NCBI GenBank assembly: GCA_050485785.1
Contig: JBJHCA010000015.1
Location: 1 to 50,236, forward strand
DNA length: 50,236 nucleotides
DNA from: JBJHCA01 sp050485785
GTDB taxonomy: Bacteria > Bacteroidota > Bacteroidia > Chitinophagales > Saprospiraceae
Direction: 5' to 3'
In this document: positions 16,801 to 25,221 of the stretch, one piece after another
Numbering within the stretch: the first letter of the stretch is position 1
Layout: each line of letters begins with the position of its first letter
The notes under the pieces: model-generated
What the model saw: the letters and a program-made list of their open reading frames with translations, nothing else
The model's database searches: none
Told to the model about the DNA's origin: nothing
Program-made: the position numbers and the translations under genes

Positions 16801-18042
16801 GAATTTCCGGATATCACCATTTCATCCAATGGTTCTGCATTTTGCGAAGGAGAAACCGTGGAATTAACGGCCAATGCTCAGGTGTCAACGGCCTTTGTGT
16901 GGACAGGAGATGGATTGCAGAGTACTACCGGACCTGTGGTTACAGCTGTTCCTCCAGCTCCCGGCACTTATACCTATAATGTTAAGGTTGAAAATAATGG
17001 ATGTGATGCAGAGGAATCCATTACGATTACTGTAGATGAAGAACCGGAAATTGACCTGGCCGATGATGTGCAAATTTGCCCGGGTCAGACTGTAGTTCTC
17101 GGAAATATTCACGAAGCAGGTGTTACCTATACTTGGACTGCCAGTACCGGGGAAAGTGTAAGCCCGGTGGGCAACCCAACAGTAAACCCGGCTCAAACCA
17201 CCACTTATGAACTGACAGCGGTAAACGGAGCCTGCCAAGTTACCGGGGCTGTAACCATTACAGTACAGCCTCTTTCAGTCAATGCCGGCAGTGATCAAAG
17301 TATTTGTGCCGGGCAAAGTGTTCAGCTATCCGCCTCAGGCCAAAACGGGAATACATGGTCATGGTCACCTTCAATCGGGTTAAGTTGTACCGATTGTGCT
17401 AATCCACTGGCCTCCCCAGCGGAAACCACCACTTATACGGTCACTTATTCACTTGACGGAGATTGTACAGTAAGCAATCAGGTGACAGTTATTGTTGGAA
17501 GCAATCTTTTGGTGACCATAGCTCCGGACACTGTGATCAATCAGGGAGCAACGGTTCAGCTATCTTCTCAAGTATTATTGGTTGATGGTTCGGAACCCGG
17601 AGAACTGACTTACAGCTGGAGTCCTGCCGAAGGACTGAGCTGCACTGATTGTCCCGATCCGGATGCAAACCCTAATTCAACCACAACCTATGTATTGACG
17701 GTGACTTCATCACTTGGATGTACGGGAACATCAAACAGCATTATGATAGTAGTTGATTTACCCCTGTATGCTGTACCCAGTGCCTTTACCCCGGATGGCG
17801 ATGACATGAACGACCATTTCAATATCTACTTCAGCGAAGGTGCTAATGTTGTACTCCGCAATTTCAGGGTATTCAATCGCTGGGGGCAGCTTGTTTACAA
17901 TAACACATCTCCCGGTATGGGTTGGGATGGCCGGCATAATGGCAACCCTGCCCCGCAGGATGTGTATGTTTATGTAATTGAACTGGAAAAGGCTGACGGC
18001 ACCATAGAAGTGATCAAAGGAGATTTGACCCTGCTTCGGTAA
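13888..18042 (+). CDS. Giant Ig-repeat surface protein with gliding-motility-associated (T9SS type B) C-terminus
   Basis: The 1384-residue secreted protein starts with a signal peptide (MHRFLHAFVFLVVMSSGLLAQ region). Residues about 22-480 hold three Cys-containing beta modules of the kind found before Ig repeats (CFDAIPFSDTC, DVWFTF, VNDYSLGAGSNEGTFQLC). About ten Ig/PKD-like repeats of roughly 76-80 residues follow, many with WSPSTGLSCTDCPNP. The last 88 residues (VPSAFTPDGDDMNDHF, FRVFNRWGQLVY, DVYVYVIEL) are the CHU_C type B sorting domain that directs export by T9SS. Such proteins act as adhesins or surface-layer components; a precise role is not known. The ATG at 13888 gives the proper signal peptide. 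Confidence 0.92.
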   Translation: MHRFLHAFVFLVVMSSGLLAQPINNLCFDAIPFSDTCSAPGFFSNIDATESIISPLPPFQTPACWNGSQRDVWFTFFTTDTLLDVEITVSGSPDMGTIVNPQIALYRGGCDPGIGTLLLIEGCIAASPGSGEATLVVTGLEEFSQYFIRVNDYSLGAGSNEGTFQLCVIPYEGPTGIDCNDPVEVLSLPFSQQNMTTCGLENTYTSSPCNTDTYLSGEDIVFTYTPSTNECVNISVTNTSGYAGIHVFTNCPDAPGACVGSAVSVPGNPTLNQLQLNANATYYIVVSTNAGPGPSCTDFNISITNVPCPPPTAADAVNAFPLCQAYVDAFGGNPCFQTGGVGNVQDLNIVNRGCFFNNEDDAFWFYVTISAPGQFMFTASMNPASDVDFNVWGPFTSFQQALIELPTAEPIRSSWAGGSVPTGLINFHPVTGLPILDTWDCQGNNDSWVMPIDVQVGEVYLVLLDDWINQSIGCMSVDFSNSTCEFSCDDLLAFYPLNDTLVCAGELLSIGDPDFPLPPYTDTTIVWSPASGLSCTDCPNPQVIPSQSTFYVWTVTNDLFSISDTVFIDVITEVVATTNIVTTDICQGESVQLSAAGGTSFLWSPSMGLSCTDCPNPVAMPTDTITYMVEVSAPCGIDTAYVTINTQAAMVDFGTDIIYLCKNETQQLNIATAGSGGSGLSISPQIGLNCYNCTDPVFDHNSTVTYVASFNTAGCTVYDTLTVRIDSLPQANFISDSTICAGEFIILSYTQLTPQGAYPDIQFQWSPPPSPPGVMYISSNTQDNNIIVILNETTTFIRTMTQNACSQSDTVTITVEQASEITITPSAASICPGQPVSLSATSNNPDAEFTWSPSTGLSCTDCPNPVASPMSTTTYTVESGSGNCAGQATITIEIVEPELELISDTQICEGESIQIGVVNDPNTSYSWVSSTGVPVPAVGNPVVTPNQTTTYTLTATQGDCSVSESVTITVLEFPDITISSNGSAFCEGETVELTANAQVSTAFVWTGDGLQSTTGPVVTAVPPAPGTYTYNVKVENNGCDAEESITITVDEEPEIDLADDVQICPGQTVVLGNIHEAGVTYTWTASTGESVSPVGNPTVNPAQTTTYELTAVNGACQVTGAVTITVQPLSVNAGSDQSICAGQSVQLSASGQNGNTWSWSPSIGLSCTDCANPLASPAETTTYTVTYSLDGDCTVSNQVTVIVGSNLLVTIAPDTVINQGATVQLSSQVLLVDGSEPGELTYSWSPAEGLSCTDCPDPDANPNSTTTYVLTVTSSLGCTGTSNSIMIVVDLPLYAVPSAFTPDGDDMNDHFNIYFSEGANVVLRNFRVFNRWGQLVYNNTSPGMGWDGRHNGNPAPQDVYVYVIELEKADGTIEVIKGDLTLLR
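15469..17710 (+). repeat. About ten tandem Ig-like repeat units (period near 230 bp)
   Basis: Repeat cores begin near 15469, 15696, 15930, 16180, 16439, 16668, 16900, 17134, 17364 and 17620. Six carry a CxxC pair: five CTDC (15469, 15696, 16439, 17364, 17620) and one CYNC (15930). Three or four (16668, 17134 and relatives) replace it with a cysteine-free VGNP version. Nucleotide identity between units is modest, so they are old duplications. Confidence 0.8.
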
Positions 18043-18105
18043 TGGTGATGTATTAAGCGGAATGCTGAGCCGGAAAATGCTTGATGACAGCGTTTCTTAA
18101 AAAGT

Positions 18106-18717
18106 TTAAATCCTCTCGATTACCAGATCGAAATGAACCCTTATTTCATCTCTTACCTGAATGAGGCCCATCATTTTGTTAGGAGGGGTTAGGTCAAATT
18201 GAGTAAACCTGAAATCGTGGGTTCCGGTCAGCCTTATGGTCTTTTCATTTTCCGGTATCAGATCCCAATGGAGATTGAATATTCTGGTTTTGCCGGCAAT
18301 GGTGATTTTTGCACGACCAGTGGTGTTATATCTGCCGTTTAGTCTGTCAGGTACCGACAGGGTGATCAATTCAAAAACAATATCCGGGTATTGGGTGGCT
18401 TTGAGGGTTTCTCTGAAATCACGCGTCATCATATTGTTTTCACAATCAAAACGCGCCACCTTCATGGTAACCGCGCCGGTTATATCCCAATGTTCACCTT
18501 GCCTCACCTGCTGTTTGAGCAACTGATCTGCACCGTTATACCGCACCATGGCACACTTGAAACTGTTCACATTGGAACTGCCCTCTATCAGAATGTTGCT
18601 TGAAGACACCACTCTCCAGAATGACGCTGCCATACTGCCCGGTGCTTCAGCGGTCAGCAGACCTGAAAAAAGACCGGCAACCATCAACAGCATCATCCTG
18701 TACCTGAAGGCCGGCAT
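18106..18717 (-). CDS. YceI-family periplasmic protein
   Basis: The roughly 203-residue protein has a signal peptide in its first 30 residues (MMLLMVAGLFSGLLTAEA) and a YceI-type lipocalin-like barrel. Typical points are SSNILIEGSSNVNSF near the N-terminus, FDCENNMMTRDFRETLKATQYPDIVF in the middle (the conserved turn around the MxxDFRETL segment), and the TGRAKITIAGKTR strand. YceI proteins bind isoprenoid or amphiphilic ligands in the periplasm; their roles in Bacteroidota are unclear. The start is chosen at 18717 to keep a compact signal peptide; 18744 or a Met a few codons later are possible. Confidence 0.82.
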   Translation of the reverse strand: MPAFRYRMMLLMVAGLFSGLLTAEAPGSMAASFWRVVSSSNILIEGSSNVNSFKCAMVRYNGADQLLKQQVRQGEHWDITGAVTMKVARFDCENNMMTRDFRETLKATQYPDIVFELITLSVPDRLNGRYNTTGRAKITIAGKTRIFNLHWDLIPENEKTIRLTGTHDFRFTQFDLTPPNKMMGLIQVRDEIRVHFDLVIERI

Positions 18718-18876
18718 GCAAAGACAAAAATTTCCGGTGTACATTTTCTGATTGTTTTATCTAATCTTAATAACCCTTTTTCCGTGTACAAAAATCCCTT
18801 AAACCGGAAATATTACAGAGGACTTTCATCAGCACCGGATATGATTCCGGTCATATTTATCAGGATATCCGGTACA

Positions 18877-20718
18877 TTATTCCTCAGACACCGGAGGGTA
18901 AACATTATCACTGGGGTCTACATCAATCAGTCTTCTGCTGGGATCAATTTCCCAAAGCACCACCTGTTCATAAGGTATGCCGGTGTATATATAGTATTCC
19001 CGCTCGACCCAGGGCCATATCGGTGCTTTGATATACTGTACTCCGTCCAACTCAGCGGGCTTGTGCCCACGCTGTATGTCAATTGGAATATTGTACATAA
19101 TTTGCCGGCCATCGTCCAGTGTTATCATAACGGCCAACGGCATAGGGATAAGTCCGTAACGGATTATTCTGGCTACGGCAGTTCCGTCCTCAGCTTCAAA
19201 AATGGGGTCAAATCCGTAATCCACATAATGAGTGGTATAGATCCAGTATCGGTAATACCAGTCCAGGTCCATACGGCTCTCCTTTTCCATCACCCGGATA
19301 AAATCATAGGGTTTGGGATGCTTGAACTTCCATTCGTTGTAGTAACGCAACATGCCCCGGTCAAAGGTTTCCTTGCCAACGATGTATTCCAGCTGGTGAA
19401 GGAACAAAGCTCCCTTGGTATATGCAGCTACACCAAATGCCCTGTTGGTGTTAAAATGATCGGCATGGGTGCTCAGCGGTTCCTCTTCACCGGTTTGAAT
19501 AAAATCAAGGTAGCCGATGTAATTGCCGTATTGAGGATCACGATCGCTTTCGGGATCAAACAAATGCTTCATCACAACATTGGAGGCCCAGGTAGTAAAC
19601 CCCTCGTCCATCCATGGGTAAAGACTTTCGTTGGTAGCCAGCACCCCATAGTACCACATGTGGAGGGCTTCGTGAACCGTCACCCCAACCAGGCTTGCCA
19701 GTCTTCGGTTTCCGGTAATCAGGGTAAACATGGGGTATTCCATACCACCGTCACCACCCTGGGAAGTAACAAACTCAGGATATGGATAAAAGCCGTAATG
19801 CTTACTCATGAATTGAAATGCGGTTACCATGTATCCAGGCAATTCACTCCAAGCCGTGGTCTGATTTCCCTCGCGATAGAAAAATCGTAGAACGGGCCCG
19901 TCAGGAACCTGAGCAATCACATGGATGTATTCCTTATCTGCAGACCAGGCAAAATCGTGTACCTGTTCAGCGATAAAATGCCAGGTAATCATCTCGCCTT
20001 CAGCGGGTTTTCTCATATCATCGCCGTCGTAACCATGCCCGGTTTCTTCGGGATTCTGTAATACCCCGGTAGCGGCTACCGTGTATTGCCCGTCCAGCGT
20101 TAATTTTACGTCAAACGTTCCGAATATACCGTAAAACTCCCGCCCGATGTAGGGGTGAGCATGCCATCCCAAGTCATCATACTGGCACATTTTAGGATAC
20201 CACTGTGCCATACTGTAGGCAATTCCTTCGCGGTTGTTTCGCCCTGCTCTGCGTATCTGTACCGGCACCTGACCCTCAAACTCCATTTCAAAAACAACTC
20301 TTGTGCCGGGTAAAATGGGCGTACTCAGATCTACTTCCAGAATGGTTTCCACATGCCTCATGATTTGTTCGGCCCCATTCATGGTCAGAGTAATAACATT
20401 TAAAAACCCTTCTTCATGGGGCTTGAGCTCACTGATCCTGTCACCAACCCTGCGATCTGGATCGGGTAACAGCTGATTGCGGATATCCATAGAGCTTCCC
20501 GGCCTGAAAGCGTTGAAGTACAAATGATAGTAAACATTATAAAGCGTATCAGGTGAGTTGTTGTAATACTCCAGCGTCTGAAACCCACGATATTGATGTG
20601 TGACGTCATCCAGTACAACCTCCATGGTGTAGTCGGCCTGTTGCTGCCAGTACCCGGGAGGGACCGCTTGCAGGCTGTAAACAAAGGCAAAACTGATCAG
20701 AATTGAAAAAAGTCTCAT
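18877..20718 (-). CDS. Secreted M1-family metallopeptidase
   Basis: This 613-residue zinc peptidase has a signal peptide (residues 1-18). The active site is complete: HEALH at 349-353 with Glu372 exactly 18 residues later (DEGFTTW), the HExxH-x18-E pattern of M1 gluzincins. GGMEYP (324-329) takes the place of the GxMEN substrate-binding motif. M1 enzymes remove N-terminal residues from peptides or process small substrates. The C-terminal ERAP-like domain is absent, which places it in the short M1 group typical of Bacteroidota. No sorting tail is seen, so it is probably periplasmic. It lies downstream of the lipase on the same strand. Confidence 0.92.
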   Translation of the reverse strand: MRLFSILISFAFVYSLQAVPPGYWQQQADYTMEVVLDDVTHQYRGFQTLEYYNNSPDTLYNVYYHLYFNAFRPGSSMDIRNQLLPDPDRRVGDRISELKPHEEGFLNVITLTMNGAEQIMRHVETILEVDLSTPILPGTRVVFEMEFEGQVPVQIRRAGRNNREGIAYSMAQWYPKMCQYDDLGWHAHPYIGREFYGIFGTFDVKLTLDGQYTVAATGVLQNPEETGHGYDGDDMRKPAEGEMITWHFIAEQVHDFAWSADKEYIHVIAQVPDGPVLRFFYREGNQTTAWSELPGYMVTAFQFMSKHYGFYPYPEFVTSQGGDGGMEYPMFTLITGNRRLASLVGVTVHEALHMWYYGVLATNESLYPWMDEGFTTWASNVVMKHLFDPESDRDPQYGNYIGYLDFIQTGEEEPLSTHADHFNTNRAFGVAAYTKGALFLHQLEYIVGKETFDRGMLRYYNEWKFKHPKPYDFIRVMEKESRMDLDWYYRYWIYTTHYVDYGFDPIFEAEDGTAVARIIRYGLIPMPLAVMITLDDGRQIMYNIPIDIQRGHKPAELDGVQYIKAPIWPWVEREYYIYTGIPYEQVVLWEIDPSRRLIDVDPSDNVYPPVSEE

Positions 20719-20838
20719 AGTAAACGTGTTTATCAGGCCTAAATATAGAACCTTTCCCCGGCATAGCGCTAATTGTATCGCCGGGATGCCTTGTTATCAA
20801 TTTATCACCGGAATTGATTTTTGGGGTGTCTTTTTGTT

Positions 20839-20855
20839 AGCGCCCTTCGGGCGCT
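20839..20855. other. Strong GC-rich hairpin between lipase and M1 genes
   Basis: AGCGCCC-TTC-GGGCGCT is a perfect 7-bp inverted repeat with a 3-nt loop. It lies between the 3' end of the lipase gene and the 5' end of the M1 gene. No T run follows on either strand, so it is not a standard terminator; it could stabilise or process a joint transcript. The rest of 20719-21004 shows only a pyrimidine-rich TTCTTCACC repeat (about 20892-20912). Confidence 0.45.
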
Positions 20856-21004
20856 GTGAAATTTCCGTTACAATAGGATCATCTTTCACTTTCTTCACCT
20901 TCTTCACCATCCACCTTCCCACCCAACAAAGAGATATCCATCACCTCAAACCCCAGGTGCTTAAACATGAAACTATCAGGTCAGTGGTTGTTCCCCAAAC
21001 CCGC

Positions 21005-22453
21005 TTAACGGCGAAGGACAAAGCTGCTTTGCGCTATCAGGTGTTTATTGCTAAGGCGCAGTAAATATATACCTTCAGGCAGTGAGTTGGGCAGTTCCAC
21101 CTTGAGGTTTGCATTGTTTTCGGTACGCATTGTGTGCACTATTCTTCCGTGAATATCGAATACTTCTGCCAGTAAACGAGATTCTCCCTTGGTATTGGCA
21201 CCTCCGGGCCAATCTACATTAAGATACCCACGGCTGGGATTGGGATACACTGTAAGTGACGAACTGTACAAGGGTGTTTGCACGGATGTTTCAGTTTCCG
21301 TCTCCAGGAAAAACAGGTGTGCAGCCAGAAGGGCAGGGGAAGCACAGGGACCATGACTGAGATTGGCACCTACACTTTGGGCTTCAATCACCGTACTGCC
21401 AGCATTTTGTTTGTATTCTGCGGCAACAATGCTGTTCTGGTAGGGTACCTGGTCGTCTGCCTCACAATAAAACAGCCTGGTGGGAATTTCAGTGACCCAT
21501 TTATACGTGTCATTGTCGCGCAAAGCTACATTGACAGGATGCATGGAATCATTTTCAACTGCAGCAATAAGCTCAGGGGTGAGTACGAATTTGGGTACTA
21601 TCTGCCCTACATTGGCTATAAGGTAGGTAACCATGGTAATGTTGAGTTGGGTAAGGGTGATGTTGCCTTCGTAAAACTGCTGAACAGCACCAACAATTCC
21701 GGGTACAAACACCTCGCTGAGGTCTTCATACAGGTTCCCGTAATACTCTTGGTACCCCAAAACCACATAAGGAATGTATGAGCCGTAGAGGTAAACATTT
21801 TCGCTGAGTATAAGATCGCGCATCACTCCGGAAATACTGTACGGACCGCTCAACGGTGCCGAAGCCCGTATATTGAACAGTTCCGGGTGATCAGTTTCCA
21901 GCATTTGCTGCAGCGCCATGGCCGCATGCCCGCCCTGACTGTACCCGGTGATGTAATACTTGCCGTTCAGACTTACATCAAATGTGCTTAGGGCTGCTTC
22001 CACGGCAATCATCATGTCTCTTCCCGCCCGGGCTTCGGTTTCTGCATGGCAATATGGATGAAAACCCCTTGAGCTGCCCAGTCCCAGATAATCCGGTGCC
22101 AGTGTAAAATATCCTTGCCCACCAAAAAAGAAAATGGCCCCCAGGTCAGTATTCAGGTTGGAAGGTACTACGTTGGGTCCGTTGGTGGTACCATGCATAT
22201 AAACCAGTGCCGGTATCGGTTCTTCGGTTACGGGTATGGTAACCAGCCCGCTGGCAGTATCGGGCAAACCATCGGTTCCGGTAGTAGTGTACAGTATTTT
22301 GTACATCTGTATCGCATACTCTGCCTGGTAATTGGTGGATGCAGTAATCTGGGCAATGGTTCTGCTTCCTGTGTAAGTTGAGCTGATGAGTGTTTGTGAC
22401 AGAAGCGGCCATGAAACAAATCCGGCAAGCATGCACATTAGTATTCGTAACAT
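21005..22453 (-). CDS. Secreted alpha/beta-hydrolase lipase with T9SS type A tail
   Basis: This 482-residue protein has a signal peptide (1-20, ending PLLSQ) and an alpha/beta-hydrolase of the secretory lipase (LIP) type. The nucleophile is Ser172 in GYSQGG. Asp333 (in ADDQVP) and His367 (in LSHGPC) fit the rest of the triad, and the strand PALVYMHGTTNG precedes the oxyanion region. The last roughly 85 residues (VYPNPSRGYLNVDW to GIYLLRLSNKH) are a T9SS type A sorting domain, so the enzyme is exported and probably surface-bound. It likely cleaves acylglycerols or esters. The start ATG gives a clean signal peptide; hppA diverges upstream. Confidence 0.9.
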   Translation of the reverse strand: MLRILMCMLAGFVSWPLLSQTLISSTYTGSRTIAQITASTNYQAEYAIQMYKILYTTTGTDGLPDTASGLVTIPVTEEPIPALVYMHGTTNGPNVVPSNLNTDLGAIFFFGGQGYFTLAPDYLGLGSSRGFHPYCHAETEARAGRDMMIAVEAALSTFDVSLNGKYYITGYSQGGHAAMALQQMLETDHPELFNIRASAPLSGPYSISGVMRDLILSENVYLYGSYIPYVVLGYQEYYGNLYEDLSEVFVPGIVGAVQQFYEGNITLTQLNITMVTYLIANVGQIVPKFVLTPELIAAVENDSMHPVNVALRDNDTYKWVTEIPTRLFYCEADDQVPYQNSIVAAEYKQNAGSTVIEAQSVGANLSHGPCASPALLAAHLFFLETETETSVQTPLYSSSLTVYPNPSRGYLNVDWPGGANTKGESRLLAEVFDIHGRIVHTMRTENNANLKVELPNSLPEGIYLLRLSNKHLIAQSSFVLRR

Positions 22454-22595
22454 TCTAATAGTATTGATTGGGATATAAAAGTAGGTATTTTGACGGAAAC
22501 TCGTCCGGATATTAATGCAACCGGCTCATTTTATCATGCATCTTCATACCGGAAATATCCTTTTAACAGAAGAGCGGGTAGGTTGCTTTTCAGCC

Positions 22596-22625
22596 TTGGT
22601 CGTTAGGGGGTTTTTTATACCTTTG
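22596..22625 (+). promoter_or_regulatory. Promoter of hppA
   Basis: TTGG (22596-22599), an 18-bp spacer and TACCTTTG (22618-22625) match the -33/-7 pattern of the Bacteroidota primary sigma factor. The hppA ATG follows 36 bp after the -7 box. Confidence 0.65.
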
Positions 22626-22661
22626 CAGGTATTTTTTCAGAACCAATAATAAATTGAACAT

Positions 22662-24905
22662 ATGGAATCATTGATGTACCTCTTACCATTGTTTGGTATA
22701 ATCGGCCTGGCATATATGGCCTTTAAAGCTAGCTGGGTCACTAAGCAGGATCCGGGTGACGGCAAAATGCAGCAGATTGCCAAATACATAAGTGATGGCG
22801 CAATGGCTTTCCTGAAAGCCGAATACAGAGTACTGGCCATTTTTGTAGTGATTGCTGCTTCACTATTAGCCATACTGTCGTTTTATGTGGAATCATCACA
22901 TTGGTTTATTTCCATCTCTTTTATTATTGGTGCTTCGTTTTCAGCACTGGCCGGGTTTATCGGGATGCGCATTGCTACCCGGGCCAATGTAAGAACTACA
23001 CAGGCTGCCCGCACAAGTTTGCCCAAGGCACTGGCCGTTTCATTTTCCGGAGGTACAGTCATGGGCCTGGGTGTTGCCGGTCTGGCTGTTTTTGGTATGG
23101 CATTTCTATTTGTAGTTTTCTTCCACTATTACATGGGTGCCGATATCCATGCTACAAGTCAGTTCAACATGATCCTGGTACTCGAGGTCCTGGCCGGCTT
23201 TTCTGTTGGTGCTGAGTCAATAGCCCTGTTTGCCAGGGTAGGTGGCGGTATTTATACCAAAGCAGCCGATGTTGGTGCCGACCTGGTAGGTAAAGTTGAA
23301 GCCGGGATTCCGGAAGATGATCCCCGCAACCCCGCCACCATTGCCGATAACGTTGGTGACAACGTAGGTGACGTGGCCGGTATGGGTGCCGATCTTTTTG
23401 GTTCCTATGTGGCCACAATTCTGGCAGCCATGGTACTGGGCAATTACCTGCTGATCGACGATCCTACACTGGTTAACGACAATTTTGGCGGAATTGCCCC
23501 AATCCTGTTGCCGGTGTTGATTGCCGGCCTGGGTATTGTATTTTCCATTATCGGTACGCTCTTTATCCGCATCAAAGACGAAAGTGGTAATGTGCAAAAA
23601 GCATTGAATACCGGTAACTGGTTGTCGATTATTCTGACCGGCGTAGCCAGCTTTTTTGCCATACAGTGGATGCTGCCCGAAACGATACAAATGCAGTTTT
23701 TTGGCGAGGAAACCGCAAGAACCATCAGCAATACTGATGTATTTATAGCCGTAATCATTGGATTGTGCGTGGGTGGATTTATTGCCCTCATCACTGAATA
23801 CTATACCGGTCTGGGCAAGCGTCCGGTTAATGATATTGTACGACAGTCAGGTACGGGTGCAGCCACCAACATCATTGCAGGCTTATCCGTAGGCATGATG
23901 TCAACGTGGATGCCCATACTCATGTTTGCTATTGGTATCGGATTGTCCTACCATTTTGCCGGATTTTACGGTGTGGGTATTGCCGCTTCGGCAATGATGG
24001 CTACCACTGCCATGCAGCTGGCTATTGACGCTTTTGGCCCCATTGCCGATAATGCCGGCGGAATAGCTGAAATGACCGGATTGCCGGAAGAGGTAAGAAC
24101 CAGAACGGATATACTCGATTCAGTGGGTAATACTACGGCTGCCATGGGTAAGGGTTTTGCCATTGCCTCTGCTGCACTTACTTCACTGGCTCTGTTTGCC
24201 GCCTACGTTAAGTTTACCGGAATTGAAGGAATCAATATTTACAAAGCCAATGTGTTGGCTTCTTTGTTTGTGGGAGCTATGATCCCGGTTGTTTTTTCAG
24301 CGCTGGCCATCAGTGCTGTGGGACGTGCGGCTATGGCCATGGTGAATGAGGTAAGGCGCCAGTTTCGCGAAATTCCGGGTATTATGGAAGGGACCGCCAC
24401 CCCGGAGTATGGCAAATGCGTGGATATATCTACTACTGCCGCACTGAAGGAAATGATGCTGCCGGGAAGTATTGCCATTGTTACTCCGGTACTTATGGCA
24501 ATCTTTTTAGGAGCCGAGGAACTGGGTGGCTACATGGCCGGTGTTACGGTTTCAGGTGTACTTTGGGCACTTTTCCAAAGCAATGCCGGCGGAGCATGGG
24601 ACAATGCCAAAAAGTCATTTGAGAAAGGCGTGGAGATTGAAGGTAAAATGGAATACAAAGGATCTGATGCCCATAAGGCCAGTATCACCGGAGATACAGT
24701 TGGCGACCCCTTTAAAGATACTTCCGGACCTTCGATGAACATTCTCATTAAGCTCACTTCACTGGTTGGCCTGGTTATGGCACCGCTTCTGACTGAGCAT
24801 GCCCATGGCGTGGATGCTATCGGTATGCCTGAAGTGCCCGGTCGCGAAATACACATTGACCAGTCTCAGGATGAAATTCTGGGAGATGTATATCGTCTGG
24901 ATTAA
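22662..24905 (+). CDS. hppA: K+-dependent membrane pyrophosphatase (Na+ or H+ pump)
   Basis: The 747-residue protein has about 16 membrane helices. It hydrolyses PPi and uses the energy to pump Na+ or H+ out. Catalytic motifs are intact: DVGADLVGKVEAGIPEDDPRNPA (split as DVGADLVGK and EDDPRNPA), DNVGDNVGDVAGMGADLFGSY and, near the C-terminus, AWDNAKKSFE and GDTVGDPFKDTSGPS. The diagnostic position reads GNTTAAMGKG with Ala493 and Gly496, the K+-dependent signature; K+-independent enzymes have Lys and Thr there. Na+ versus H+ specificity cannot be settled by eye. It has its own promoter and a strong terminator, so it is probably a single-gene unit. Confidence 0.97.
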   Translation: MESLMYLLPLFGIIGLAYMAFKASWVTKQDPGDGKMQQIAKYISDGAMAFLKAEYRVLAIFVVIAASLLAILSFYVESSHWFISISFIIGASFSALAGFIGMRIATRANVRTTQAARTSLPKALAVSFSGGTVMGLGVAGLAVFGMAFLFVVFFHYYMGADIHATSQFNMILVLEVLAGFSVGAESIALFARVGGGIYTKAADVGADLVGKVEAGIPEDDPRNPATIADNVGDNVGDVAGMGADLFGSYVATILAAMVLGNYLLIDDPTLVNDNFGGIAPILLPVLIAGLGIVFSIIGTLFIRIKDESGNVQKALNTGNWLSIILTGVASFFAIQWMLPETIQMQFFGEETARTISNTDVFIAVIIGLCVGGFIALITEYYTGLGKRPVNDIVRQSGTGAATNIIAGLSVGMMSTWMPILMFAIGIGLSYHFAGFYGVGIAASAMMATTAMQLAIDAFGPIADNAGGIAEMTGLPEEVRTRTDILDSVGNTTAAMGKGFAIASAALTSLALFAAYVKFTGIEGINIYKANVLASLFVGAMIPVVFSALAISAVGRAAMAMVNEVRRQFREIPGIMEGTATPEYGKCVDISTTAALKEMMLPGSIAIVTPVLMAIFLGAEELGGYMAGVTVSGVLWALFQSNAGGAWDNAKKSFEKGVEIEGKMEYKGSDAHKASITGDTVGDPFKDTSGPSMNILIKLTSLVGLVMAPLLTEHAHGVDAIGMPEVPGREIHIDQSQDEILGDVYRLD

Positions 24906-24939
24906 AAAACAGCATTAAAGTTCAATGACCATAAAAAAA

Positions 24940-24967
24940 GCGGCAATGTTACATTGCCGCTTTTTTT
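24940..24967 (+). terminator. Strong intrinsic terminator after hppA
   Basis: GCGGCAATG and CATTGCCGC pair around a 3-nt loop and are followed by seven T (24961-24967). A run of seven A in front lets it also work for leftward transcripts, such as that of the HtrA protease. The stretch from here to 25221 contains no other feature I can support. Confidence 0.9.
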
Positions 24968-25221
24968 ATGGAAACTAAATCATGAACCTTCAAAAAGAGA
25001 AGGATGTCCGCGGGGCGAGGATAGCGCAAGCAACATCCATCAACCAGGGATCATTAAAGCAAAATGGAACCAACATCAACATATAGGATCCTGCGGACAC
25101 CCTTGTAATCTTCTAAACAATATGAATCACGATTTTGATTCACGGGGTTTCAATATTTTTATCCTTTTGCCAAAAACGGCCAATTTATTTCTAAGTATCA
25201 CAATTGCAGTTGTTTATGCCT

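Noticed and set aside
18784..19890. A 368-codon open frame on the plus strand
   Set aside because: It lies wholly antisense to the well-supported M1 peptidase gene, has no signal peptide, domain or family pattern, and mirrors the codon structure of that gene.
20839..20855. GC-rich hairpin as terminator of the lipase gene
   Set aside because: Stem is strong but no T run follows it on either strand.
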